Shown: positions 1-8,019, numbered from the stretch's first letter. The stretch: DNA of 64,000 bases from Candidatus Brevifilum fermentans (GCA_945877125.1 CAMCQT010000009.1:1-64000); one strand, 5' to 3'. A program made the numbers and translations. Notes: a model not told the origin generated them from the letters alone.

Positions 1-313
1 AACCGATATCAACGCCATTCCCGTTTTGAAGAACCTGACTCACCTTCCCGTAATCCTTGACCCGTCTCACTCCACTGGTCATGCCAATTACGTCGCCGCC
101 GTTGCCCGCGCCGCAATCGCCGCTGGCGCGGATGGAATCATCGTCGAAGTCCACCCAGACCCCGCCAAGGCGGTCTCCGACGGTAAGCAATCGCTCAAAC
201 CCGAAGCTTTCGCCGCGATGGTTAAGCAGGTCGGTCAGATCGCTCAAATTATGGGGCGGGGAGTTGCCAGTGTTCAAGGTCAATATTCACCAGTCAAGCA
301 GGGTTGGGCGTAA
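1..313 (+). CDS. aroF: DAHP synthase, C-terminal part (partial, first of a tandem pair)
   Basis: The reading frame is open from base 2 and continues from upstream of the window. It shows the C-terminal third of a type I-beta 3-deoxy-7-phosphoheptulonate synthase, which condenses phosphoenolpyruvate and erythrose 4-phosphate in the first shikimate-pathway step. The motif DPSHSTG and the stretch [12 protein letters not shown] are diagnostic of the barrel's C-terminal end. The visible part is clearly similar to the same region of the next gene, so the two are tandem paralogues. The last 15 or so residues differ from the second copy. The stop is TAA at 311-313. The N-terminal regulatory domain cannot be judged because it lies outside the window. 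Confidence 0.93.
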   Translation, partial: TDINAIPVLKNLTHLPVILDPSHSTGHANYVAAVARAAIAAGADGIIVEVHPDPAKAVSDGKQSLKPEAFAAMVKQVGQIAQIMGRGVASVQGQYSPVKQGWA

Positions 314-330
314 GTGAAAATACAAAATGC

Positions 331-400
331 AGAGTGCAGAAGTCAGAATTTTTATTCTGCATTCCTCATTCTGCCTTCTGCATTCCAAATTCCACATTCA
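331..400. repeat. Oligo-repeat of the TTCTGCATTC type
   Basis: The spacer between the two aroF genes consists of degenerate copies of a roughly 10-base unit around TTCTGCATTC, in both orientations. The same unit reappears inside aroA (3111-3143) and aroC (5411-5440). Here it sits upstream of the ribosome binding site of the second aroF and is not part of a convincing reading frame. Confidence 0.7.
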
Positions 401-417
401 AAAGGAACATAAACATT

Positions 418-1437
418 ATGATGATCATCATGCGCCCTGGCGCACCCAAAGAACAAATTGACGCAGTCATTGCCGAAATCGAAAAGCAAAAACTAACCTC
501 GCATCCCATCTTCGGGGTCGAGCAAACCATCATCGGCGCAGTTGGTGACGGGCATTACGTTGCTAGTGAAATCTTCGAAGCGTTTCCAGGCGTGCTGGAA
601 GTCCAGCGTATTTCCAAGCCGTACAAACTTGCCTCGCGCCAATTTCACGAACAAGACTCCGTTTTTCAACTCGACGGTTTCTCCATCGGCGGCACCGAAA
701 TTCCGATTATCGCAGGACCCTGCTCGGTTGAGTCGCGCGCGCAGATTCTTGAAATCGCACAGGCAGTCAAAGAGGGCGGCGCAAACGCCTTGCGCGGCGG
801 CATCTTCAAGCCGCGCACATCGCCCTACGCCTTTCAGGGTCTTGGCGAAGAAGGTCTCGAATACATGGTCGAAGCCCGCGAAAAAACAGGCTTGCCGCTG
901 GTCGTCGAGGTGATGGCCGTTTCACAAATTAAGATGATGGAAAAATATGTAGACGTGTTCCAGCTCGGCGCGCGCAACATGCAAAACTTCAACCTGCTGC
1001 GTGCCATTGGCGAAACCCGCACGCCTGTGCTCTTCAAGCGCGGCATGTCAGCCACCATCGAAGAAATGCTCATGGCCAGCGAGTACATCATCAGCGGCGG
1101 CAACACGCGCGTCATGCTCTGCGAGCGCGGCATCCGCACCTTTGAAACCTCCACGCGTAACACCACCGACATCAACGCCGTGCCTGTGCTCAAGAAACTC
1201 ACGCATCTGCCTGTCATCATTGACCCCAGCCACTCCACCGGCGACTCTGCGTATGTTTCAGCCGTTGCGAAAGCAGGCGTTGCCGCTGGCGCCGACGGTA
1301 TCATCGTCGAAGTGCATAACGACCCCGCGCACGCCATTTCAGACGGTAAGCAGTCGCTCACACCCGAAGCATTTGCCAAGATGGTCAAGCAGGTCAAAGC
1401 TGTGGCTGAAGCTGTTGATCGTTGTTTGGTGGCGTAA
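418..1437 (+). CDS. aroF: 3-deoxy-7-phosphoheptulonate synthase (DAHP synthase, type I-beta)
   Basis: This is the first committed enzyme of the shikimate pathway and is cytosolic. The start is placed at the ATG at 418, preceded by AAAGGA at 401-406; the frame is open further upstream only through repeat DNA. The 339-residue product has an N-terminal ferredoxin-like domain of about 65 residues beginning [10 protein letters not shown], followed by the barrel with [23 protein letters not shown] and DPSHSTG. In Thermotoga-type enzymes such a ferredoxin-like domain gives feedback inhibition by aromatic amino acids, so the same is likely here. It lies downstream of a second DAHP synthase and upstream of tyrA in what looks like one operon. 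The length matches the family. Confidence 0.96.
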   Translation: MMIIMRPGAPKEQIDAVIAEIEKQKLTSHPIFGVEQTIIGAVGDGHYVASEIFEAFPGVLEVQRISKPYKLASRQFHEQDSVFQLDGFSIGGTEIPIIAGPCSVESRAQILEIAQAVKEGGANALRGGIFKPRTSPYAFQGLGEEGLEYMVEAREKTGLPLVVEVMAVSQIKMMEKYVDVFQLGARNMQNFNLLRAIGETRTPVLFKRGMSATIEEMLMASEYIISGGNTRVMLCERGIRTFETSTRNTTDINAVPVLKKLTHLPVIIDPSHSTGDSAYVSAVAKAGVAAGADGIIVEVHNDPAHAISDGKQSLTPEAFAKMVKQVKAVAEAVDRCLVA

Positions 1438-1446
1438 ATGTTTTTA

Positions 1447-1509
1447 AACCAGAGATGAACAAAGATAAACAGAGATTTTTATCTTTGTTCATCTCCGTTC
1501 ATCTCTGGT
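1447..1509. repeat. Nested inverted repeat between aroF and tyrA
   Basis: CCAGAGATGAAC at 1449-1460 is complementary to bases 1497-1508, and an inner arm at 1458-1469 is complementary to 1478-1489, so alternative hairpins can form. There is no clean T-tract directly after the outer stem. It may be a dispersed palindromic element, or may modulate read-through in the aro operon. Confidence 0.55.
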
Positions 1510-1523
1510 GAATCAGAGGTTTT

Positions 1524-2366
1524 ATGTTTAATCTTGCAGAATCTAAAATCGCCATCATCGGATTGGGATTGATGGGCGGCTCGCTGGCTTTGGGATTGCG
1601 TGGCAAATGTGCCGCCATTTATGGGATTGACCCCGACCCGACCGCGCTCGAGCTTGCTCTGTCCCAGCAAATAGTGGATTACGCTTCGAGTGATTCTGCC
1701 ACCCTGCTCCCCGAAGTTGACTTGGTGATCCTGTCTGCGCCCGTCCCTGCCATTTTGACTCTGCTTGAAAAGTTGCCCGAGTTCACACCCAACCCCTGCA
1801 TCGTCATGGACATGGGGTCAACGAAAAATTTGATCGTTGAATCCATGTCACGCCTGCCCGAACGCTTCGACCCCATCGGCGGACATCCCATCTGCGGCAA
1901 GGAAAAACTCTCCCTCGCCAACGCCGAGCGGACTCTGTACTACGCCGCGCCGTTTTTGCTCACGCCGCTGGAAAGAACATCCGCGCGCGCGTTGTCGGCA
2001 GCCAATCAGATCATCGAAGCAGTTGGCGCGAAAGCCAAAATTCTCGACGCAGTGGAACACGACCGCATCCTTGCCGCCACCAGTCACCTGCCATTTTTGA
2101 TTTCATCTGTGCTTGCGCTTGCTACTCCAAACGATGTCGCTCCATTTGTCGGACCAGGCTTCAAATCTACCAGCCGCCTTGCAGGCACATCCTCTTCGAT
2201 GATGTTAGGCGTCCTGCAATCCAACCGCCAGAATGTCTTGAATGCCTTGCATGAAATGCAAAATCAACTGGCAGAGATCGAATCCGCTTTGTCTTCAGAA
2301 GATTTTGCAAAACTTGAATCCATCTTGAACGAAGCGCAGGGAAAGTATCAGAAATTCATGGCATAA
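1524..2366 (+). CDS. tyrA: Prephenate dehydrogenase
   Basis: This enzyme oxidatively decarboxylates prephenate to 4-hydroxyphenylpyruvate using NAD(P)+ for tyrosine synthesis. The 280-residue protein begins with a Rossmann fold containing GLGLMGGSLALGL (about residues 13-25). Later come DMGSTK, the GGHPICGKE substrate-binding segment and the helical dimerisation domain. There is no fused chorismate mutase or ACT domain, so it is the short monofunctional form. It lies in the aro operon between aroF and aroA. The ATG at 1524 follows AGAGG at 1515-1519. Confidence 0.93.
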   Translation: MFNLAESKIAIIGLGLMGGSLALGLRGKCAAIYGIDPDPTALELALSQQIVDYASSDSATLLPEVDLVILSAPVPAILTLLEKLPEFTPNPCIVMDMGSTKNLIVESMSRLPERFDPIGGHPICGKEKLSLANAERTLYYAAPFLLTPLERTSARALSAANQIIEAVGAKAKILDAVEHDRILAATSHLPFLISSVLALATPNDVAPFVGPGFKSTSRLAGTSSSMMLGVLQSNRQNVLNALHEMQNQLAEIESALSSEDFAKLESILNEAQGKYQKFMA

Positions 2367-2390
2367 ACATGTAAACACGGAAACAGGTAC

Positions 2391-3719
2391 ATGCAAAACA
2401 TTCATCATTCATCCTTCATCATTCATCCTTTGTCCCACCCTCTCTCAGCTGTCGTCCGCGTCCCTGGTTCCAAATCCCTGACCAACCGCGCATTGCTGAT
2501 CGCATCGCTCGCAAACGGAACCACGCACCTCACCAATGCCCTCTTCTCCGACGACTCGCGCCACTTCGCCAAAGCCCTGCAAACTTTGGGATTTGATGTT
2601 CAGTTGGACGAAGCGAATCACGAAATGACCGTCACAGGCTTGGGCGGAAAAATCCCCGCAAAGAAAGCCGAACTCTTTATCGGTAACGCAGGCACCGCCG
2701 CCAGATTCCTCTCCGCGTTTCTCACCCTCGGTCATGGCGAATATATTTTGGATGGCGAACCGAGAATGAGAGAACGTCCTATCGGTGATCTTGTTGACTC
2801 ACTCACGCAACTTGGCGCAACAATAAGTCCCCTCTCCCAGCGGGAGAGGGCGGAGGGTGAGGGAGAAATCCTAATCTGCCCACCTGTGAAAATAATCGCG
2901 TCAGGCTTGCAGGGAGGAAAAACCAAAATCGCAGGTGACATCTCCAGTCAGTTTCTTTCCGCTTTGTTGATGGTTGCTCCTTACGCCCAATCACCCATCG
3001 AAATCGAAGTCACCACCGACCTCAATTCCAAACCCTACGTGGATATGACCATCGCCATCATGCAAGACTTCGGCGTCGAGGTTGAGCGCAATGGTTATCA
3101 ATCCTTCCGTATTCTGCACTCTGCATTCCGCACTCTGCATTCCTACCCCATCGAATCCGACGCCTCCGCCGCTTCCTACTTTTTCGCCGCCCCAGCTATC
3201 TGCGGCGGAACTGTCCGCGTGGAAAACATCTCCCGCAAATCCGTTCAAGGCGACATTGCCTTTCTCAATGTCCTGACACAAATGGGTTGTGTTGTTGAAG
3301 AAGGCGATAACTCGATCACCGTCCATCGCCCGCAGGGATCGTCCATCGTCGGTCTTGACATCGACATGCGCGACATCCCCGATACCGCTCAAACCCTCGC
3401 AGCAATTGCACCTTTTGCTGATTCGCCAACCCGAATTCGCGGCATCGCCTCTGCCCGTGTGAAGGAAACAGACCGCGTTTCAGCCACCTGCGCCGAACTC
3501 AAGCGCCTCGGCGTGCAAGTGGATGAACACGAAGATGGCATGACCATTTATCCCTGCCAAACCTTCACACCTGCCAACATCCAAACCTACAACGACCACC
3601 GCATGGCAATGGCATTCTCCCTCATCGGCTTGCGCTTCGATGGCGTGACCATCGAAAACCCATCCTGCGTCTCCAAAACCTTCCCCAACTTCTTTGAAGT
3701 CTTGGATACTCTACGTTGA
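2391..3719 (+). CDS. aroA: 3-phosphoshikimate 1-carboxyvinyltransferase (EPSP synthase) with in-frame repeat insertions
   Basis: This enzyme transfers the enolpyruvyl group of PEP to shikimate 3-phosphate. Family motifs are present: PGSKSLTNRALL near residue 25, GNAGTAARFL, SQFLSALL, DASAASYF and TYNDHRMAMAFS. At 442 residues it is slightly longer than usual. Three stretches derive from repeats: residues 4-14 (bases 2401-2430), about 146-159 (bases 2828-2866) and 241-251 (bases 3111-3143). All keep the frame and lie between conserved motifs, so they probably sit in surface loops and the enzyme should remain active. The stop overlaps the extended aroE frame, as expected in an operon. The true start could lie a few codons further in, because the N-terminus before residue 15 is repeat-derived. 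Confidence 0.94.
   Translation: MQNIHHSSFIIHPLSHPLSAVVRVPGSKSLTNRALLIASLANGTTHLTNALFSDDSRHFAKALQTLGFDVQLDEANHEMTVTGLGGKIPAKKAELFIGNAGTAARFLSAFLTLGHGEYILDGEPRMRERPIGDLVDSLTQLGATISPLSQRERAEGEGEILICPPVKIIASGLQGGKTKIAGDISSQFLSALLMVAPYAQSPIEIEVTTDLNSKPYVDMTIAIMQDFGVEVERNGYQSFRILHSAFRTLHSYPIESDASAASYFFAAPAICGGTVRVENISRKSVQGDIAFLNVLTQMGCVVEEGDNSITVHRPQGSSIVGLDIDMRDIPDTAQTLAAIAPFADSPTRIRGIASARVKETDRVSATCAELKRLGVQVDEHEDGMTIYPCQTFTPANIQTYNDHRMAMAFSLIGLRFDGVTIENPSCVSKTFPNFFEVLDTLR
2401..2430. repeat. TTCATCATTCATCC oligo-repeat at the aroA N-terminus
   Basis: Three tandem degenerate units of TTCATCATTCATCC form codons 4-14 of aroA as annotated. They encode histidine, serine and isoleucine residues that have no counterpart at the usual EPSP synthase N-terminus. 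Confidence 0.6.
2828..2866. repeat. Palindromic CCCTCTCCC/GGGAGAGGG element inside aroA
   Basis: CCCTCTCCC is followed by GGGAGAGGG and then a G-rich GGAGGGTGAGGG tail. It lies wholly inside aroA and is translated in frame into a charged stretch, SQRERAEGEGE. Similar CCCTCTCCC palindromes are common intergenic repeats in many bacteria; that is general knowledge and was not searched here. Confidence 0.7.
3111..3143. repeat. ATTCTGCACTCTGCATTCC repeat inside aroA
   Basis: Three degenerate copies of the CTCTGCATTCC unit lie in tandem within aroA and are translated as ILHSAFRTLHS. The same unit forms the spacer at 331-400, and it occurs in the opposite orientation inside aroC. Confidence 0.7.
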
Positions 3720-3724
3720 ATAAC

Positions 3725-4585
3725 ATGCAACTTTCCAACCTTCCAACCTTCCAACTGGGTTTAATCGGTTACCCCCTCGGACACAGCCTCTCGCCCAAAG
3801 TCCACACCGCCGCACTAAAAGCCTGTGGACTCGAAGGCAGTTATTCCCTATTTCCCATTCCCCCCGAAGACACACAATCGCTCAAAGATTTACTCGCCCG
3901 AGTCCGCGTTGGCGAACTTCACGGACTCAACGTTACCATTCCGCACAAACAAAATGTGATTCCCCTGCTCGACGAACTCACGCCCACTGCAAAAGCTATC
4001 GGCGCAGTCAACACCATTTACCTCCGCGAAAACAAACTCATCGGCGACAACACCGACGCGGCAGGATTTTTAGCGGATTTGAAGAAGTTTATGGGAGATG
4101 GTAGATTGGGGAATAGGGAATTGGAAATAGGAAAACCGGCATTAGTTTTGGGTGCGGGCGGTTCAGCACGGGCAGTAGTTTATGCTTTGCTCAATGATGG
4201 CTGGCAAGTCTCTATAGCCGCCCGCCGCGTTGAACAGGCGCAAGAATTAGCCAGACAATTTGAAAGCACCAAAGCAATTGAACTTAACCTGTCAACTTTC
4301 AAACCTTCAAACCCGCAACTAATTATTAACACCACCCCCATCGGCATGACCCCCAACGTTGACCAATCTCCCCTGCCCGAAAATATAACCCTTTCCAAAG
4401 ACACTGTAATTTATGATTTGGTCTACAATCCACGCGAAACCAAATTGGTGAAAGACGCCCGCGCACAGGGATTATCCGCTACAACTGGACTCGGCATGTT
4501 AATCGAACAAGCCGCCCTCGCCTTTGAACTCTGGACAGGTCACACGCCTTCGCGTGACATTCTACGAACCGCCACCGATAACTGA
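3725..4585 (+). CDS. aroE: Shikimate dehydrogenase (NADP+)
   Basis: This enzyme reduces 3-dehydroshikimate to shikimate. The ATG at 3725 gives 286 residues; an in-frame TTG at 3716 would overlap the aroA stop. Motifs are GYPLGHSLSPKVH near the N-terminus, NVTIPHKQ with the catalytic lysine, GDNTDAAGF, the NADP-binding GAGGSARAV, and the C-terminal GLGMLIEQAALAFELW. Residues 3-11 come from a TTCCAACC repeat. The linker at about residues 123-136 (bases 4091-4131) also looks repeat-derived and sits between the substrate and cofactor domains. It belongs to the aro operon between aroA and aroC. Confidence 0.93.
   Translation: MQLSNLPTFQLGLIGYPLGHSLSPKVHTAALKACGLEGSYSLFPIPPEDTQSLKDLLARVRVGELHGLNVTIPHKQNVIPLLDELTPTAKAIGAVNTIYLRENKLIGDNTDAAGFLADLKKFMGDGRLGNRELEIGKPALVLGAGGSARAVVYALLNDGWQVSIAARRVEQAQELARQFESTKAIELNLSTFKPSNPQLIINTTPIGMTPNVDQSPLPENITLSKDTVIYDLVYNPRETKLVKDARAQGLSATTGLGMLIEQAALAFELWTGHTPSRDILRTATDN
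3731..3755. repeat. TTCCAACC tandem repeat at the start of aroE
   Basis: Three tandem copies of an 8-9 base CTTCCAACC unit encode the first residues of aroE after the ATG. The core enzyme starts immediately afterwards at LGLIGYPLG. Confidence 0.6.
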
Positions 4586-4607
4586 ACACTGATTACTGGA
4601 GACTGAA

Positions 4608-5819
4608 ATGCCCCTACGCTTCCTCACCGCAGGAGAATCCCACGGACCCTCGCTCACAGCCATCCTCGACGGGTTGCCCGCGGGACTTCCCATCACAACT
4701 GAAATCATCAACAAAGAACTCGCACGCCGTCAGCAGGGATATGGCTCAGGCGGACGCATGAAAATTGAAAAAGACACCGTGCAAATTCTGGGCGGCGTGC
4801 TGGGCGGCGAAACCACGGGCGCACCGATTGCCTTGCTCGTCCAAAATGATGACCATGTCAAATGGAAAGGCAAAGCCGTCGCGCCGATGACCGCTCCGCG
4901 CCCAGGTCACGCGGATTTAACTGGCGCGGTGAAATACGGATACAAAGACCTGCGCCCCGCGCTTGAGCGAGCCTCTGCCCGCGAAACCACCATGCGTGTA
5001 GCTACTGGCGCGGTCTGCAAGCATTTTCTCGCGCAATTTGGCATCATCGTCGGCGGATATGTTTCAGCCATCGGCGAAGTCCAAGCCCAATTGGACGGAA
5101 CCAACTATCAGGCACGGTTTGAGGCGGCAGAGTCCAACGATGTGCGCTGTCCCGATGAATCATCCGCTCAAAAAATGCGCGCCGAAATCGAAAAGACCAT
5201 TCACGGCAAAAACACACTCGGCGGCGTATTGGAAATCGTCGTGCTCAATCTGCCCGTCGGGCTTGGCAGTTTCGTCCAATGGGACAAACGCCTCGAAGCT
5301 AAACTCGCCATGGCTGTCATGTCAGTGCAAGCCATCAAAGGCGTGGAGATCGGCGACGCCTTCGAAAACGCCAAACGACTCGGCACGCAAGCGCACGACC
5401 CAATTCAATTGCAGAATGCAGAAGGCGGAATGCAGAATGCCGACCTTCAACCTTCGACCTTTGACCTTCGACGTTCGACGAATAGAGCCGGCGGCATCGA
5501 AGGCGGAATCAGCAACGGACAGCCGATTATCATCCGCGCGGCGATGAAGCCGATAGCCACCACGCTTCTGCCCCAGCCCACAGTTGATCTTGCTTCGGGG
5601 ACAGAATCTCCGACCCAATATGAACGCTCCGATTTCTGCCCCGTGCCCCGCGCCGTTCCCATTCTTGAATCCATGGTTGCCTTTGTTCTCGCCGATGCGC
5701 TCATCGAAAAAATCGGCGGCGACTCAATGAATGAAATGAAACCAAGATTTGAATCGCTCAGAAAAGCCACCCTCGAAGATTTACAAATGGACAACATCCC
5801 TCACGTGTTTTGGGAATAA
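4608..5819 (+). CDS. aroC: Chorismate synthase with a repeat-derived insertion
   Basis: This enzyme eliminates phosphate from EPSP to make chorismate and needs reduced FMN. The 403-residue protein starts MPLRFLTAGESHGPSL and has GRMKIEKD, RPGHADL, RASARETTMR, RAGGIEGGISNGQP and the C-terminal MVAFVLADA. The family usually has about 360-400 residues. Residues 269-291, just before RAGGIEGG, are encoded by two adjacent oligo-repeats (bases 5411-5440 and 5443-5480) where other chorismate synthases have a short variable loop. The frame is kept and the conserved sites on both sides are intact. It sits between aroE and aroKB in the aro operon. Confidence 0.95.
   Translation: MPLRFLTAGESHGPSLTAILDGLPAGLPITTEIINKELARRQQGYGSGGRMKIEKDTVQILGGVLGGETTGAPIALLVQNDDHVKWKGKAVAPMTAPRPGHADLTGAVKYGYKDLRPALERASARETTMRVATGAVCKHFLAQFGIIVGGYVSAIGEVQAQLDGTNYQARFEAAESNDVRCPDESSAQKMRAEIEKTIHGKNTLGGVLEIVVLNLPVGLGSFVQWDKRLEAKLAMAVMSVQAIKGVEIGDAFENAKRLGTQAHDPIQLQNAEGGMQNADLQPSTFDLRRSTNRAGGIEGGISNGQPIIIRAAMKPIATTLLPQPTVDLASGTESPTQYERSDFCPVPRAVPILESMVAFVLADALIEKIGGDSMNEMKPRFESLRKATLEDLQMDNIPHVFWE
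5411..5480. repeat. Two adjacent oligo-repeats inside aroC
   Basis: Bases 5411-5440 contain GCAGAATGCAGAAGG-type units, the reverse complement of the TTCTGCATTC family seen at 331-400 and 3111-3143. Bases 5443-5480 contain tandem CCTTCGACC-type units of a second family. Both are translated in frame within a variable loop of chorismate synthase. Confidence 0.7.
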
Positions 5820-5821
5820 CC

Positions 5822-5921
5822 ATGTCATTGCGAGGGCGATGTTCTTTCGCCCGAAGCAATCTCCCCGCCAAGTTTGAGATTGCTTCGTCGCGAAGAACAA
5901 AAGCACTCCTCGCAATGACAT
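5822..5921. repeat. REP-like palindrome (ATGTCATTGCGAGG family), copy 1
   Basis: This is an imperfect inverted repeat of about 100 bases. It begins ATGTCATTGCGAGG and ends CCTCGCAATGACAT, with internal GAAGCAATCTC and GAGATTGCTTCG arms. It fills the gap between aroC and aroKB. Four more copies lie at 7460, 10821, 25784 and 51494. Confidence 0.9.
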
Positions 5922-5933
5922 AACAGGAATTTT

Positions 5934-7460
5934 ATGAAAAACATCTTCCTCTACGGTCCCCCCGGGACAGGCAAATCTACCGTTGGTAAAAAACTTGCAG
6001 GCAACCTCAAATTGCCCTTCGTTGATCTTGACCGTGTGATCGCAACCAACGCGGGCATGTCCATTCCGCAGATCATGGAAACCTACGGCGAGCCAGCCTT
6101 CCGTGATCTGGAAACCAGGGCATTGAAAGAATCTGTAGGTCACGCTTCCAGCGTGACACCCCCGCAGGGTTCGGTCATCGCCCTTGGCGGCGGGGCACTT
6201 CTGCGTGAGGAAAATCGCGCTTTCGCAGAGAGCAATGGTCAAATCATTTTGTTGATGGCGAAACTGCCCACGCTGCTTGACCGGTTGCAAAATGAAGCCG
6301 GAGAGCGTCCGCTGCTGGCTGGGGATCTGAGCATGAAACTCTCTGCTTTGCTTGTGAATCGCGGCGAACATTACAACTCTTTCCCCTTGCGTATCCAAGT
6401 GGATGGGAACACTGCCGAGCAAAATGCACATCAAACTCAAGTGATGCTGGGGCGGCATCACCTGTCTGCGATGGGCGAGTATGACTCCATCGTAGGTGGG
6501 GTTTCCAACCTGAAAAATTTCCCCATGCAAAACCCGATCATCGTCACCGATGAAAACGTGGCGAAGTTTCATCTCGAAAAAATTCAGTCCATTTTGAACG
6601 CAAAATCCATCGTCGTTCCGGCGGGCGAGGCGCATAAAAATTTGGAGACCATCAGCCAACTTTGGCATGGATTTGTCGAAGCGGGTCTGGATCGCAAAAG
6701 CACGGTCATTGCGTTGGGCGGCGGCGTGGTGGGGGATATGGCGGGCTTTGCGGCTTCAACTTACATGCGCGGCATTGATTGGATCGGCGTGCCGACCACT
6801 TTGCTTTCGATGGTGGATGCGTCTCTGGGCGGCAAAACGGGATTTGACCTGCCCGAAGGCAAGAATCTCGTCGGCGCATTTTACCCGCCGAAGCTGGTTC
6901 TGGCTGACCCAAGCCTTTTGCTTACGCTGTCAGACCGTGAGTTGCGCTCTGGCATGGCGGAGGTGGTCAAGCATGGAATTATCTCTGACCCTGATTTGTT
7001 CGCCATGTGCAACCGCGGCATGGATTGGGTGAAAAATAATTTGGAAGAAGTTGTCAAACGCGCGCTGGCGGTTAAGATCAAAGTTATCGAAGAAGACCCG
7101 TACGAAAAGGGAATCCGCGCGGCATTGAATTTGGGGCACACGGTGGGTCATGCGGTGGAATTGGTCAGCAAGTTTGAACTGCGGCACGGAGAAGCCATTG
7201 CGATTGGCATGGTGGCTGAGGCGCAGTACTCTGCTCGGGTGGGGCTGGCAACTGTCGGGTTGGTGGAGGCGGTGACTGAGTCGCTCAAGGCGTTGGGGCT
7301 GCCCATCCACATCCCAGAAGATATGCCGCGTGGGGAAATCATCCGCGCGATGCGCATGGATAAAAAGAAGAATGCGAAGGCAATCCGCTTTGCGCTGCCG
7401 GTTGAGATTGGGCGGGTGGAGTTGGTGGACGTGACGGATTTGGAAGAAGTGCTGGAATGA
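5934..7460 (+). CDS. aroKB: Fused shikimate kinase / 3-dehydroquinate synthase
   Basis: One 508-residue protein joins two shikimate-pathway enzymes. Residues 1 to about 165 are shikimate kinase, with Walker A GPPGTGKST at 8-16, the DLD motif at 31-33, GGG at 85-87 and ERPLL near 124. From about residue 180 the protein is 3-dehydroquinate synthase, with GGGVVGDMAGF, GVPTTLLSMVDASLGGKTG, EVVKHG and LNLGHTVGHAVE, the last carrying metal-binding histidines. The same AroK-AroB fusion is known in Thermotoga. Residues about 67-79 of the kinase part are encoded by a small palindromic repeat (core 6139-6157). It is flanked on both sides by REP-like palindromes, the second starting at the last base of its stop codon. 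Confidence 0.95.
   Translation: MKNIFLYGPPGTGKSTVGKKLAGNLKLPFVDLDRVIATNAGMSIPQIMETYGEPAFRDLETRALKESVGHASSVTPPQGSVIALGGGALLREENRAFAESNGQIILLMAKLPTLLDRLQNEAGERPLLAGDLSMKLSALLVNRGEHYNSFPLRIQVDGNTAEQNAHQTQVMLGRHHLSAMGEYDSIVGGVSNLKNFPMQNPIIVTDENVAKFHLEKIQSILNAKSIVVPAGEAHKNLETISQLWHGFVEAGLDRKSTVIALGGGVVGDMAGFAASTYMRGIDWIGVPTTLLSMVDASLGGKTGFDLPEGKNLVGAFYPPKLVLADPSLLLTLSDRELRSGMAEVVKHGIISDPDLFAMCNRGMDWVKNNLEEVVKRALAVKIKVIEEDPYEKGIRAALNLGHTVGHAVELVSKFELRHGEAIAIGMVAEAQYSARVGLATVGLVEAVTESLKALGLPIHIPEDMPRGEIIRAMRMDKKKNAKAIRFALPVEIGRVELVDVTDLEEVLE
6139..6157. repeat. Small palindrome inside the shikimate kinase part of aroKB
   Basis: GTCACGC and GCGTGAC form a perfect short hairpin with a TTCCA loop. It is translated in frame as part of VGHASSVTP, in a loop just before the conserved VIALGGG segment. 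Confidence 0.55.
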
Positions 7461-7554
7461 TGTCATTGCGAGGGCGTTCTTGTTTTTGCCCGAAGCAATC
7501 TTCTTGCACCATGAGATTGCTTCGTCGGAAAGATCATCCTCCTCGCAATGACAT
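7460..7554. repeat. REP-like palindrome, copy 2
   Basis: This copy of the ATGTCATTGCGAGG family lies between aroKB and aroQ. Its first A is also the last base of the aroKB stop codon, and it ends 12 bases before the aroQ start. Confidence 0.9.
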
Positions 7555-7566
7555 GAAAGAGGAAAT

Positions 7567-8019
7567 ATGAAAATTTTACTTTTGCACGGACCGAATTTGA
7601 ATTTGCTGGGCACACGCGAGCCAGGGGTGTACGGCTCGATGACGTTGGATAATATTAACGAGAAGATGATCGCGTTGGGCAAAGAGTTGGGCGCGGAAAT
7701 AAAATGCTTGCAATCGAACCACGAGGGCGCGTTGATCGATGCGCTGCATGATGCGCGGATGTGGGCGGGCGGCGTGGTCTTCAATCCTGGCGGATACACC
7801 CACACGTCAGTGGCGCTGCGCGATGCGATCTCAGCGATTGTGATTCCGGTGATCGAAGTGCATTTGTCAAATGTGTATGCGCGCGAAGAGTTTCGGCACA
7901 CGTCTTTGGTTTCGGCGGTCTGCAAAGGCAAGGTCAGCGGATTTGGCTGGCGGTCTTATGATTTGGGTTTGCGCGGATTGGTGAATTTGATAAACGACCA
8001 GCCTACCCAATCGGCATGA
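7567..8019 (+). CDS. aroQ: 3-dehydroquinate dehydratase, type II
   Basis: This enzyme dehydrates 3-dehydroquinate to 3-dehydroshikimate. The 150-residue protein has the class II pattern: LHGPNLNLLGTREP with the catalytic tyrosine in GVYG just after it, QSNHEGALID, FNPGGYTHTSVALRDA and EVHLSNVYAREEFRH. The ATG at 7567 follows AGAGGAA at 7557-7563. It is the last gene of the aro operon. Its end overlaps by 17 bases the end of the convergent permease gene. Confidence 0.96.
   Translation: MKILLLHGPNLNLLGTREPGVYGSMTLDNINEKMIALGKELGAEIKCLQSNHEGALIDALHDARMWAGGVVFNPGGYTHTSVALRDAISAIVIPVIEVHLSNVYAREEFRHTSLVSAVCKGKVSGFGWRSYDLGLRGLVNLINDQPTQSA

Noticed and set aside
304-417. An extended N-terminus of the second aroF
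   Set aside because: The extra codons are translated TTCTGCATTC repeats. The ATG at 418 has a ribosome binding site and fits the family's start.
5781-6668. A 295-codon open frame on the - strand under aroKB
   Set aside because: It is a shadow of the conserved kinase-synthase frame and includes a translated REP-like repeat.
6930-7931. A 333-codon open frame on the - strand across aroKB and aroQ
   Set aside because: It is antisense to two clear enzymes and runs through a REP-like repeat, and its translation matches no family.
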